Of a DNA stretch of 64,000 nucleotides, positions 25,504 to 33,891 are shown one piece after another. Source of the DNA: Virgibacillus siamensis. GTDB lineage: Bacteria; Bacillota; Bacilli; Bacillales; Amphibacillaceae. The translations under genes were made by a program, and so were the position numbers. Under the pieces are notes generated by a model, which saw only the letters and a program-made list of their open reading frames with translations, had not been told where the DNA came from and made no database searches. How positions within the stretch are numbered: the first letter of the stretch is position 1; the number at the start of each line of letters is the position of its first letter. The stretch covers positions 431,559-495,558 of the forward strand of contig NZ_FUIH01000006.1 in assembly GCF_900162695.1 (NCBI RefSeq). Direction: 5' to 3'.

Positions 25504-26298
25504 ATGAGGAAATTGCAGTTTTCTGTTTCAATCATCATGCTATTCCTTGCTTTTCTGTTGGTTGCAGGACATGTGAACGCGGAAGGACACGGCTGGGGTT
25601 ATAAGAAAAATACAGACCATACCATCCCGGAAATTGGCAAATACAAGGAACTTCTTGATAAATACGGTGCCTATTTTGCTGATAATTCCGGTGAAAAGGT
25701 GATCTATCTGACGTTTGATAATGGCTATGAGGAAGGCTATACAGACGATATTTTGGATGTATTGAAAAAAGAAGATGTCCCGGCAACATTTTTTGTAACC
25801 GGCCATTATGTGAAAAGTAAGCCAAAACTGGTGAAGCGGATGGTCAATGAAGGGCATATAATCGGAAATCACTCGTACCATCATCCGGATTTTACAACGG
25901 TAACGAAGAAATCAATGAAAAAAGAACTGGAATCACTGGAAGATGCGGTAGCTAAAGTTTCGGACCAGGAAGAATTAAAATATTTGCGGCCGCCCCGAGG
26001 TATGTTTAATGAAAATACATTGAAATGGTCAAATGAACTAGGATATATTCACATATTCTGGTCGCTCGCCTTTAAAGATTGGGAGACGGATCACCAGCAG
26101 GGATGGAAATATGCATACAATAATATTATGGACCAAATCCATCCAGGTGCCATCGTACTTCTTCATACTGTTTCATCTGATAATGCTGAGGCATTGGATA
26201 AAGTAATTACCTCGCTGAAAAAGAAAGGATATCAGTTCAAAAGCCTGGACTATTTGGTCATGAAAGATTTGCTGCCACGACCAGTGTTCGGTTATTAA
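25504..26298 (+). CDS. pdaA: Peptidoglycan N-acetylmuramic acid deacetylase PdaA-like
   Basis: 264 residues from ATG 25504 (GAGGTGG upstream). A signal peptide covers 1-26 (LLVAGHVNA). The NodB polysaccharide deacetylase domain follows: D72 in TFDNGYEEGYT, the metal ligands H123 and H127 in GNHSYHH, RPPRGMFN, and the late LLHTVSSDN. TFDNGYE rather than TFDDG is characteristic of PdaA. It deacetylates muramic acid as the first step to muramic delta-lactam in the spore cortex. In B. subtilis pdaA (yfjS) neighbours the yfk genes, as here. Confidence 0.93.
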   Translation: MRKLQFSVSIIMLFLAFLLVAGHVNAEGHGWGYKKNTDHTIPEIGKYKELLDKYGAYFADNSGEKVIYLTFDNGYEEGYTDDILDVLKKEDVPATFFVTGHYVKSKPKLVKRMVNEGHIIGNHSYHHPDFTTVTKKSMKKELESLEDAVAKVSDQEELKYLRPPRGMFNENTLKWSNELGYIHIFWSLAFKDWETDHQQGWKYAYNNIMDQIHPGAIVLLHTVSSDNAEALDKVITSLKKKGYQFKSLDYLVMKDLLPRPVFGY

Positions 26299-26302
26299 TG
26301 CC

Positions 26303-26331
26303 AAACTGCCCAACTTGATTGGGCAGTTTTT
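26303..26331 (+). terminator. Terminator after pdaA
   Basis: Stem AAACTGCCCAA / TTGGGCAGTTT with a 5-base loop and a short T-run. Confidence 0.92.
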
Positions 26332-26347
26332 GCGTTGAAAACGCACC

Positions 26348-26467
26348 CCGCTGAACGAAATGCATAATCCGCCGAACAAAAGCCGAATTCCGCTGAACGA
26401 AACACGCAATCCGCCGAACAAAAGCCGAATTCCGCTGAACGAAAAACGCAATGCGCTGAACAAAAGC
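26348..26467. repeat. Six-unit tandem array, exact 21-bp period, alternating core
   Basis: Units start at 26348, 26369, 26390, 26411, 26432 and 26453, each exactly 21 bases apart. The 13-base core alternates CCGCTGAACGAAA and CCGCCGAACAAAA; the last unit is a variant. The 8-base spacers are also partly conserved. It lies between the pdaA terminator and the promoter of the acyl-CoA synthetase gene. Confidence 0.92.
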
Positions 26468-26498
26468 GGCACCCCAATCCAAAGTCACAGGATTCTTG

Positions 26499-26527
26499 TT
26501 TATAATTTTCCGAACCTTTGCTATAAT
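26499..26527 (+). promoter_or_regulatory. Promoter of the acyl-CoA synthetase gene
   Basis: TTTATA (26499-26504) and TATAAT (26522-26527) are 17 bases apart, 32 bases before the start codon. Confidence 0.6.
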
Positions 26528-26558
26528 AAAACTATCTACAAGAATTGGAGTTGATAGA

Positions 26559-28133
26559 ATGAACAGGGATGATTTGATTGCTCCGAAAACCTACAACATT
26601 GTGATGGAGATGGAGCGTTTTGCAAAAGACCCGAACCGAAAAGCGCTTATTTGGCAAAACGATGCCGGGGAGTCAAAAGAAATTACGTATGAACAATTAA
26701 TAAAAAATGTGAACAAAATAGGCAACGCTTTTCTTGAGCATGGATTGAAACGTGGAGACAAAATTCTCATTATGATTCCAAGGCTGATTGAAGCGTATGA
26801 AACATATCTGGCTGCACTGAAGACGGGGATTATCATTATACCAAGTTCGGAAATGCTGAAAACAAAAGACCTGCAATACCGGATCAGCCATGGGGAAGTA
26901 AGTGGAGTTGTCAGCTATTATCCATTTGTCGACCAGTACACAGCTATTAACGAATATGATGATTTGAAGTTGTTTTCCGTTGGTAAGCAGGTTGATGGCT
27001 GGCTTCATTTGGATGACTTGAAGGAAAAAGCATCAGATGAATTGGGAATGGCGGATACGGAAAGCGACGATATCGCATTTTTACCGTATACATCCGGAAC
27101 AACCGGAAACCCAAAAGGCGTAGTACATACACATGGCTGGGGCTATGCGCATTTAAAAACCGCATCAGCTAACTGGCTGTCCATTAATGAAGGGGATAAG
27201 GTCTGGGCAACTGCGGGTCCCGGCTGGCAAAAATGGATCTGGAGTCCGTTTCTGTCTGTATTGGGTGCTGGTGCAACCGGATTTGTTTACAATGGAAAAT
27301 TCGATCCGAAAACATATCTTGGATTGCTGCAGGACCATGATATTAATGTGCTGTGCTGTACACCGACAGAGTACCGCCTGATGGCAAAAGTGGACAACCT
27401 GGCTGATTATCAGTTGCCTGCGCTTCACAGTGCAGTGTCCGCCGGCGAACCACTCAACAGGGAAGTGATTGATATATTCCAGAAATATTTCAATGTAACT
27501 GTTCGTGATGGATACGGCCAAACTGAAAATACATTACTCCTTGGATTTATGAAAGATACGAAAGTAAAACCTGGGGCAATGGGTAAACCAACTCCGGGGA
27601 ATGAAGTTGAAGTTGTCGATGAAAATGGTGAACTGGTACCAGTGGGGGAAGTCGGGGACATCGCGGTGAAGCTGAATTGTCCTGCACTTTTCCGGGAATA
27701 CTTCAAGGATTCCGAGCGTACGAATATGTCCAAACGTGGTGATTACTATATTACCGGGGACCAGGCCTCCAAAGACAACGAAGGATACTTCTGGTTCGAA
27801 GGCCGCGGTGATGACATTATTATTAGTTCCGGCTATACGATCGGGCCGTTTGAAGTGGAGGATGCACTTGTGAAGCATCCATCTGTACAGGAATGTGCTG
27901 TTGTGGCAAGCCCGCATGAAATCCGCGGAAATATAGTGAAGGCATATATAGTACTGCAGCCGGGTGTTACTGGAAATGATGAAGTCGTGAAAGAGCTTCA
28001 GGACCATGTGAAAGCTTTAACCGCGCCATATAAATATCCGCGGGAAATTGAATTTATTGAAGAATTGCCGAAAACAACATCCGGTAAAATCAGACGTATC
28101 GAACTTAGGCAAAAGGAAAAAGCAAATCAGTAA
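26559..28133 (+). CDS. AMP-dependent acyl-CoA synthetase (MbcS/acetyl-CoA synthetase-like)
   Basis: 524 residues from ATG 26559 with GGAGTTGAT upstream. The adenylating-enzyme motifs are in order: PYTSGTTGNPKGV (P-loop, near 185), DGYGQTENTLLLG (near 330), ITGDQASKDNEGYFWFEGR (near 410) and the C-terminal PKTTSGKIRR with the catalytic lysine. It joins a short or medium-chain acid to CoA with ATP. The length and the GDKVWATAGPGWQKW stretch suit the medium/branched-chain group (MbcS). It is monocistronic with a strong terminator. The exact acid is unknown. Confidence 0.9.
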   Translation: MNRDDLIAPKTYNIVMEMERFAKDPNRKALIWQNDAGESKEITYEQLIKNVNKIGNAFLEHGLKRGDKILIMIPRLIEAYETYLAALKTGIIIIPSSEMLKTKDLQYRISHGEVSGVVSYYPFVDQYTAINEYDDLKLFSVGKQVDGWLHLDDLKEKASDELGMADTESDDIAFLPYTSGTTGNPKGVVHTHGWGYAHLKTASANWLSINEGDKVWATAGPGWQKWIWSPFLSVLGAGATGFVYNGKFDPKTYLGLLQDHDINVLCCTPTEYRLMAKVDNLADYQLPALHSAVSAGEPLNREVIDIFQKYFNVTVRDGYGQTENTLLLGFMKDTKVKPGAMGKPTPGNEVEVVDENGELVPVGEVGDIAVKLNCPALFREYFKDSERTNMSKRGDYYITGDQASKDNEGYFWFEGRGDDIIISSGYTIGPFEVEDALVKHPSVQECAVVASPHEIRGNIVKAYIVLQPGVTGNDEVVKELQDHVKALTAPYKYPREIEFIEELPKTTSGKIRRIELRQKEKANQ

Positions 28134-28138
28134 TTTCC

Positions 28139-28183
28139 AAAAAGAACCCGGGACAGCCTTGACTGTACCCGGGTTCTTTTTTC
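28139..28183. terminator. Bidirectional terminator
   Basis: Stem AAAGAACCCGGG / CCCGGGTTCTTT extended inside by ACAG / CTGT, with A-run and T-run on opposite sides. It separates the convergent acyl-CoA synthetase and LCP genes. Confidence 0.93.
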
Positions 28184-28184
28184 C

Positions 28185-29192
28185 TTATTGTATATCCAAT
28201 GCTTCTTTCAACTGACCGGTTGCTTGCTGCAGTCCCGCTTCGGACGGAATAAAATAGAGTGTTCCGCCTATCCGCTGGTCAATACCCTCAATTTCAATGG
28301 TTTTGACTTCTTTGGAGTTGAGGGAAGTGTACGTTTTCATCAGACTGAATATTTCTTTTGGCCGAAGACTTGTCTCGGTATTTTTGCCGAGAATGTCCGA
28401 GATATCACCGAGATTTAACAACGTTCGGACGGAAATTGCTTTGTCCACTGCAGCTTGAATAAATTGCCGCTGTCTTGCATCCCTCGGATAAACCGTATTG
28501 ACATCACGCTTGCGCATCCGCACAAAAGCAAGTGCCTCCTCACCATTTAATGTTGTTTTTCCTTCTTTAAAATAAATCCGTTTATTATCGTTGAAAATAT
28601 TTTTTTCCCAAAAACCTTTCTTAATATCAACCGTAACGCCGCCAAGTGCATCGACAATATTTCGGAAACCTTTAAAGTTTACTGCAATATAGCCGTCGAT
28701 TGGAATATCCAGCATTTCCTCGACCGATTCCACCGTAAGTTTATTGCTGCCGTACCCGGAGATGGCCCCAAATGTATAGGCTGCATTTATTTTATGGTAA
28801 CCGGCATATTGTCCAACAGCTTCAGCCGGCAAATCTACCCGTGTGTCCCGGGGAACGGAAGTCATGGTCATTTGATCTGTCTTCGGGTTTAAAGTAACAA
28901 CCACCAACGTGTCAGCGCGGCCGTTCTTGCCATGTGTCGCATATGTTTCCACACCCATAAGCAGCAGGGAGATGGGATCTTCACCGACCGTGACCGCTTC
29001 ATCCCGCAATGCTGATTTATTACCGGGACGATCCAAGCTATTATAGGCTTCTTTTGCCGCTTGGTAGCCATGAAAAACAGTATAAATTCCAATAGCCACC
29101 ACAAGAATGATCAGCAAAAGGATAATAAGCAGAACTGGTTTCTTCCATGATTTACGATTATGATTTCTGCGTCCTGACCTGGATTCGTCCAT
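28185..29192 (-). CDS. LytR-CpsA-Psr (LCP) family wall polymer ligase
   Basis: 335 residues. A basic N-terminus (SRSGRRNHNRKSWKK) precedes one membrane helix (about 20-45). The extracellular LCP domain includes LLMGVETYATHGKNGRADTLVVV, SVPRDTRVDL and FVRMRKRDVNTVYPRDARQRQF with the conserved Arg and Asp residues. LCP proteins transfer wall teichoic acid or other polymers from undecaprenyl phosphate to peptidoglycan. It is close to TagU/YvhJ in plan. AAAGGGGCG lies 6 bases before the ATG. It stands alone and is divergent from clpE. Confidence 0.92.
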   Translation of the reverse strand: MDESRSGRRNHNRKSWKKPVLLIILLLIILVVAIGIYTVFHGYQAAKEAYNSLDRPGNKSALRDEAVTVGEDPISLLLMGVETYATHGKNGRADTLVVVTLNPKTDQMTMTSVPRDTRVDLPAEAVGQYAGYHKINAAYTFGAISGYGSNKLTVESVEEMLDIPIDGYIAVNFKGFRNIVDALGGVTVDIKKGFWEKNIFNDNKRIYFKEGKTTLNGEEALAFVRMRKRDVNTVYPRDARQRQFIQAAVDKAISVRTLLNLGDISDILGKNTETSLRPKEIFSLMKTYTSLNSKEVKTIEIEGIDQRIGGTLYFIPSEAGLQQATGQLKEALDIQ

Positions 29193-29391
29193 CCCAATCG
29201 CCCCTTTATGTTTATAAAGTGCTGCTTTCGGAAAAATGATAGTGTGAACAGATAAGATGAAGGTTTTTCCTTATTCTTAATCTATTATAGATGAATATAC
29301 CCGTTATAACAATTATGTCTATTCTGTTATAACATCGAATTGCAGGTTACTAATTGATCAAAAAATCATTAAAAAAATTTGACTAAATCAC

Positions 29392-29420
29392 TTGAAAGTC
29401 AAAAAAGGTCAGAGTATAAT
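29392..29420 (+). promoter_or_regulatory. sigma-A promoter of clpE
   Basis: TTGAAA (29392-29397) and TATAAT (29415-29420) with a 17-base spacer. The spacer is a CtsR half-site pair, so repressor and polymerase would compete. Confidence 0.85.
29397..29413. promoter_or_regulatory. CtsR operator 1
   Basis: AGTCAAA-AAA-GGTCAGA, a directly repeated heptad close to the CtsR consensus (A/G)GTCAAANAN(A/G)GTCAAA, lying inside the clpE promoter spacer. Confidence 0.8.
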
Positions 29421-29430
29421 AAGAATCAAA

Positions 29431-29447
29431 GGTCAAAGATAGTCAAA
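29431..29447. promoter_or_regulatory. CtsR operator 2
   Basis: GGTCAAA-GAT-AGTCAAA, an excellent match to the CtsR heptad repeat, just downstream of the predicted clpE transcription start. Confidence 0.9.
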
Positions 29448-29490
29448 GTCAGACCTTGAAAATTTAACTTTTTACCAGGAGGAATGACAC

Positions 29491-31620
29491 ATGAAATGTC
29501 AAAACTGTGGTATTCAACCAGCAACAATAAATGTAGCCATGCAAATAAACAATGAAACCATGCAAATGCACGTATGTAATAAATGTTTTCGCGAAATCCA
29601 AGGTCAGATGATGAATGGCGGATTTAATGCCGGCCATAGTCAGCAAGGCGGCTTTGCCGATAAATTTTTCCAAGGCAATGGTCAAAGCTTTACCAATACG
29701 AAAACACAGCAAAATACCGGCAATGGCAATGGTCTGCTTGATGAAATGGGTAAAAACGTAACCCATGCAGCTCGGGCAGGACTGATTGACCCGGTTATCG
29801 GACGTGACAATGAAGTTAAACGCGTGATTGAAACATTGAACCGCCGCAATAAAAACAACCCGGTTTTAATTGGTGAGCCTGGTGTTGGTAAAACCGCAAT
29901 TGCGGAAGGACTTGCGCTGAAAATTACGGAGGGCGATGTTCCAGCCAAACTGATGAATAAGGAAATTTATCTGCTTGATGTTGCATCACTTGTTGCGAAT
30001 ACAGGCGTCCGCGGCCAATTCGAAGAGCGAATGAAACAGCTTGTTAAGGAACTGCATGAACGTACAGATGTCATCCTGTTTGTGGATGAAATTCATCTAT
30101 TAGTTGGAGCAGGCACTGCAGAAGGTTCCCAAATGGACGCAGGTAACATTCTAAAACCTGCACTTGCACGCGGGGAAATGCAGTTGATTGGTGCAACAAC
30201 ACTGAAGGAATATCGTAAAATTGAAAAGGACGCAGCACTTGAACGCCGCTTCCAGCCAATTATCGTAAAAGAACCTTCTGTGGAAGATGCAGTGCAAATT
30301 TTGAATGGTATTAAAGACCGTTACGAAAAATTCCACGAGGTTCGTTATTCCGACAAGGCGATTAACGCATTCGTAACCTTGTCACAGCGCTATATTCAGG
30401 ATCGTTTTTTGCCGGATAAAGCAATTGATTTGATGGATGAAGTTGGTTCACGATTGAATCTTGCCAACGCTGAGAAAGACTCGAATTCCATTCAGCAAAA
30501 AATTGATGATGTTGTGAAAGAGAAAGAAGAAGCTGCTGAACAGGAAGACTATGAACGTGCAGCAAACCTGAGATATCAGGAAATCCAGCTGCAAAAACAA
30601 CTTGATAAAGCAAAAGATGATGAACAAGTAATTGATGTGGATGTTTCCGACATTCAATTGATTGTGGAAGAAAAAACCGGTATTCCTGTAACGAAACTGG
30701 CAACAGACGAACAGGAAAAAATGAGAGACCTTGCCGAGAATCTTGGCACAAAAGTAATTGGACAGGCTGTGGCGGTTAACAAAGTTGCCAAAGCAGTTCG
30801 CCGCAGTCGTGCCGGATTGAAATCCAAGTACCGTCCAATCGGTTCATTCCTGTTCATTGGTCCGACCGGTGTCGGTAAAACGGAACTGACCAAAGCGCTC
30901 GCCGAAGAATTATTTGGCTCGCGGGACAGTCTGATCCGGCTTGATATGAGTGAGTATATGGAAAAACACGCCGTGTCTAAAATTATCGGTTCACCTCCAG
31001 GCTATGTAGGCCACGAGGAAGCAGGACAATTAACGGAACGTGTGCGCCGCAATCCTTATTCAATCCTGTTGCTTGATGAGATTGAAAAAGCGCATCCTGA
31101 CGTACAAAACATGTTCCTGCAAATCATGGAAGATGGTCATTTGACCGATTCGCATGGCCGTACAGTAAGCTTTAAAGATACGGTCATCATCATGACAAGT
31201 AACGCCGGAACAGGTGTGAAAGAAATCAATGTCGGTTTCAACAAAGCAGAACACGAATCCGTATCAACGCTGGAGAACCTAAGTGCATATTTCAAACCGG
31301 AATTTCTAAACCGATTTGACAGCATCATTACCTTCAATGAACTGACAGAAGATAATCTGATGGAAATTGTTGACCTGATGCTGCATGATCTTGAAGAGAC
31401 TATTGAAGAAAACAATATTAACATTACTATTTCAGATGAGGCAAAACACGAACTGGTCCGACTCGGATATGACCGCCGCTTTGGTGCACGTCCACTGCGC
31501 CGTGTCATCCAGGATAAAATTGAAGATCAGCTCACAGACCTGATTCTGGAAGAAGAAACTGTTGATTCAGTTCAGGTAAATGTTGATGATGGTGAAATTG
31601 TTGTTGCAAAAAGCGAATAA
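29491..31620 (+). CDS. clpE: ATP-dependent Clp protease ATP-binding subunit ClpE
   Basis: 709 residues. The N-terminal zinc finger has C3, C6, C29 and C32, the mark of ClpE. Two AAA+ modules follow: Walker A GEPGVGKT (near 128) and GPTGVGKT (near 456), with a UVR-type middle region (VKEKEEAAEQEDYERAANLRY) near 345. ClpE unfolds proteins for ClpP and disassembles aggregates after heat shock; it is unstable and made briefly. CCAGGAGG precedes the ATG. Two CtsR boxes cover the promoter, consistent with strict CtsR repression. A strong terminator follows. Confidence 0.97.
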   Translation: MKCQNCGIQPATINVAMQINNETMQMHVCNKCFREIQGQMMNGGFNAGHSQQGGFADKFFQGNGQSFTNTKTQQNTGNGNGLLDEMGKNVTHAARAGLIDPVIGRDNEVKRVIETLNRRNKNNPVLIGEPGVGKTAIAEGLALKITEGDVPAKLMNKEIYLLDVASLVANTGVRGQFEERMKQLVKELHERTDVILFVDEIHLLVGAGTAEGSQMDAGNILKPALARGEMQLIGATTLKEYRKIEKDAALERRFQPIIVKEPSVEDAVQILNGIKDRYEKFHEVRYSDKAINAFVTLSQRYIQDRFLPDKAIDLMDEVGSRLNLANAEKDSNSIQQKIDDVVKEKEEAAEQEDYERAANLRYQEIQLQKQLDKAKDDEQVIDVDVSDIQLIVEEKTGIPVTKLATDEQEKMRDLAENLGTKVIGQAVAVNKVAKAVRRSRAGLKSKYRPIGSFLFIGPTGVGKTELTKALAEELFGSRDSLIRLDMSEYMEKHAVSKIIGSPPGYVGHEEAGQLTERVRRNPYSILLLDEIEKAHPDVQNMFLQIMEDGHLTDSHGRTVSFKDTVIIMTSNAGTGVKEINVGFNKAEHESVSTLENLSAYFKPEFLNRFDSIITFNELTEDNLMEIVDLMLHDLEETIEENNINITISDEAKHELVRLGYDRRFGARPLRRVIQDKIEDQLTDLILEEETVDSVQVNVDDGEIVVAKSE

Positions 31621-31634
31621 TAGTTGAGTGGATT

Positions 31635-31668
31635 AAAGCCGCTGGTGCACTGCACCAGCGGCTTTTTT
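31635..31668 (+). terminator. Terminator after clpE
   Basis: Stem AAGCCGCTGGTGCA / TGCACCAGCGGCTT, nearly no loop (one or two bases in the centre), and six T. Confidence 0.92.
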
Positions 31669-31676
31669 AAATCAGT

Positions 31677-31765
31677 CTTTTAGACCAAAAAACGAGCCTT
31701 CGCCAGAAAACACAGTCCTTCAGATTAAAATACAAGCCTTCCACGAAAAAATCAATCCTTCAAAA
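31677..31765. repeat. Five-unit tandem array, exact 20-bp period
   Basis: Cores (C/T)CTT(C/T) start at 31677, 31697, 31717, 31737 and 31757, exactly 20 bases apart, each followed by an AAAA-rich stretch. The base before the core alternates: GCCTTC, TCCTTC, GCCTTC, TCCTTC. The array begins a few bases after the clpE terminator. Confidence 0.8.
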
Positions 31766-31858
31766 AATACCGGCGTACAAAGAAAATTTATAACTTGGGA
31801 TAGTTACCCGAAAATATGGCAAAACTATATTGTCACATTAGGAAAAAGGGTGGTATTC

Positions 31859-32734
31859 ATGCCTCGGTTCATGCTGAAATGTTTGTCAGGAACAATCATG
31901 GTATTTTTTTTAATGACTGGTCAAGCCGGCTACATACATGCGGATAAGCAGCCGAAGATGGATGTGCACTTTATCGATGTTGGGCAGGGCGACAGCATGC
32001 TGATTCAAACTCCTTCCGGCAAAAATATACTGATTGATGGTGGACCGCCCGATGCCGGAAATAAAGTTGTGTCTTTTCTTGAAAGGCATGATGTGGATGA
32101 GATTGATTTACTCGTTGCAACCCATCCCGATATTGACCATATTGGTGGATTTCCGCGAATCCTGAAATCAGTTGAGGTAGAACAACTGCTTGACTCAGGG
32201 AAAATGTATACAACGAAGACATATGCCAGATATATAAGTCAGATCCTGTTTTATAAAGTTCCGGTTACGATTGCCGAAGAAAACGAATTGGTAAACGTGG
32301 ATCCACACGTCAAAATAAGGGTTCTTAACGCACACAGCGGTACAGAAGATAATAATGAATCATCCATCGTTTTACAGGTCAGTTTTAAAAAGATTGACTT
32401 TTTGCTGATGGCCGATGTACGTGAAAAACAGGAAGAACAGCTGATTAAAAAATACAATCTTGATTCTGAGATTATTAAAATTGCTCATCATGGATCAAGT
32501 ACAAGCACCTCAATTGATTTTTTAAAAGAAGTAAGTCCGCAGCTCGCGGTAATCAGTTATGGTAAAGAGAATGATTTTGGCCATCCGGTAAACCGGGTGA
32601 TTGATAATCTGGATAAGGTTAAAGCTGATATCTATTCCACTGCGGTTTACGGTGATATAACCATCCGTTCTGATGGGAACAGTTATATGGTTTTGACCGA
32701 AAAAACGCCAATCAGTATATTTGAGGCTGGATAA
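31859..32734 (+). CDS. Secreted ComEC/Rec2-like metallo-beta-lactamase-fold hydrolase
   Basis: 291 residues from ATG 31859 (GGAAAAAGGG 8 bases upstream). A signal peptide covers about 1-27. The MBL domain shows FIDVGQGDSMLI, ILIDGGPP, the metal motif THPDIDHIGG, LLMADV and AHHGSSTSTS, exactly the C-terminal ComEC module, but here it is a free-standing exported protein with no competence membrane domain. In ComEC this module is thought to act as a nuclease on incoming DNA. Extracellular DNA degradation is a fair guess; the substrate is untested. Confidence 0.9.
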   Translation: MPRFMLKCLSGTIMVFFLMTGQAGYIHADKQPKMDVHFIDVGQGDSMLIQTPSGKNILIDGGPPDAGNKVVSFLERHDVDEIDLLVATHPDIDHIGGFPRILKSVEVEQLLDSGKMYTTKTYARYISQILFYKVPVTIAEENELVNVDPHVKIRVLNAHSGTEDNNESSIVLQVSFKKIDFLLMADVREKQEEQLIKKYNLDSEIIKIAHHGSSTSTSIDFLKEVSPQLAVISYGKENDFGHPVNRVIDNLDKVKADIYSTAVYGDITIRSDGNSYMVLTEKTPISIFEAG

Positions 32735-32803
32735 TTATTTACAGAAATAAACATTTATGATATCATGAATATATCAAATCGAAATGGGGAGGGTGTGTAT
32801 TCC

Positions 32804-33649
32804 ATGCGTGAAAAAGATGCCTGGGTAATGAATGGATTTGTCGGGATTGTTGCTATCATCGTATTGCTTGCCGTAACAGTATTTGGTTTTTTTCAGGAAT
32901 TTTTCGTACTCGGGGTTATTTGTTTAATACTTGCAGCTGCGTTGGGAAGCGGCATCACCTTAATCCAGCCGAATCAGTCAGTGGTTGTTATTTTCCTTGG
33001 TAAATACATGGGAAGTATTCGGAAAGAGGGAATCGTCATTACAGTTCCATTCTCCATTCGTAAGACGATTTCACTTCGGGTTCGCAACTTCAATAGTAAA
33101 CGCCTGAAAGTCAATGATGTGAATGGTAACCCAATCGAAATAGCGGCTGTAATTGTTTTTAAAGTGGTTGATTCCGCAAAGGCAGTTTTTGATGTAGACC
33201 GTTATGAACAATTCGTTGAAATCCAGAGTGAAACCGCCATTCGCGCGGTCGCAACGAAATACCCGTATGATACATTTACCGATGATGAAATGACATTAAG
33301 GGGAAATGCCGAGGAAGTATCGAACCATTTGGCAAAAGAACTTCAGGAGCGTTTGACTGTTGCCGGTGTGGAAGTTATCGAAACACGGCTCACTCACCTT
33401 GCCTATTCAACGGAAATAGCACAAGCAATGCTGCAGCGCCAGCAGGCAAGCGCAATTATTGCAGCGCGCAAACAAATTGTTGATGGTGCTGTCGGAATGG
33501 TTCAGGACGCAATCGAACAAATCGAGCGGGATGGTATTGTAGAACTGGATGAGGAGCGCCGTGTAGCGATGATCAACAATCTGCTCGTTTCCATTGTTTC
33601 CGATCACGGTACACAGCCGGTCGTCAATACAGGATCACTGTATCAGTAG
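32804..33649 (+). CDS. SPFH/Band 7 domain membrane protein
   Basis: 281 residues from ATG 32804 with GGGGAGGG 10 bases upstream; the longer frame from 32765 is less likely. Two close hydrophobic segments (about 8-30 and 35-52) form a hairpin anchor, and the SPFH domain follows (QPNQSVVVIFLGKYMGSIR, ALRAVxxxYPYDTF-like IRAVATKYPYDTF). A helical region with LQRQQASAIIAARKQIVDGAVGM comes next. It belongs to the stomatin-like group that scaffolds membrane complexes. The next gene starts 9 bases after its stop. Confidence 0.92.
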   Translation: MREKDAWVMNGFVGIVAIIVLLAVTVFGFFQEFFVLGVICLILAAALGSGITLIQPNQSVVVIFLGKYMGSIRKEGIVITVPFSIRKTISLRVRNFNSKRLKVNDVNGNPIEIAAVIVFKVVDSAKAVFDVDRYEQFVEIQSETAIRAVATKYPYDTFTDDEMTLRGNAEEVSNHLAKELQERLTVAGVEVIETRLTHLAYSTEIAQAMLQRQQASAIIAARKQIVDGAVGMVQDAIEQIERDGIVELDEERRVAMINNLLVSIVSDHGTQPVVNTGSLYQ

Positions 33650-33658
33650 AGGGATTCC

Positions 33659-33838
33659 ATGGTTAAAAAGAAAAATTTCCCGCTGAGAATAGATCCGAAG
33701 CTATATGATATTTTACAATCCTGGGCCAAGGATGAATTCCGCAGTGTCAACAGTCATGTGGAATACCTGCTGCGTGAATCCGCCAAGAAAGCCGGTCGCT
33801 TGCCTAAATCAGAGGATAAAAAAATTGGAGAAGATTAA
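33659..33838 (+). CDS. Small ribbon-helix-helix (Arc-like) DNA-binding protein
   Basis: A 59-residue gene, easily missed because of its size. ATG 33659 has GAGGG upstream and lies 9 bases after the SPFH stop. The sequence KKNFPLRIDPKLYDILQSW then FRSVNSHVEYLLRESAKKA fits a ribbon-helix-helix: a beta strand with alternating basic and hydrophobic residues, then two helices. Such proteins bind DNA as dimers and often repress their own operon. Co-transcription with the SPFH gene is very likely. It is followed by a terminator. No toxin gene is adjacent. Confidence 0.85.
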   Translation: MVKKKNFPLRIDPKLYDILQSWAKDEFRSVNSHVEYLLRESAKKAGRLPKSEDKKIGED

Positions 33839-33842
33839 AGAT

Positions 33843-33879
33843 GCTCTGCACGCTGTATGGTGCAGGGTATTTTTTTTAA
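33843..33879 (+). terminator. Terminator after the SPFH/RHH operon
   Basis: Stem CTCTGCAC / GTGCAGGG (one wobble) with an 8-base loop, followed by a run of eight T. Confidence 0.85.
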
Positions 33880-33891
33880 TTTTTGAAGGTA

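Noticed and set aside
26173..26488. Three minus-strand frames with FVQR/FGG repeats
   Set aside because: By-products of the 21-bp array after pdaA and of the pdaA coding region.
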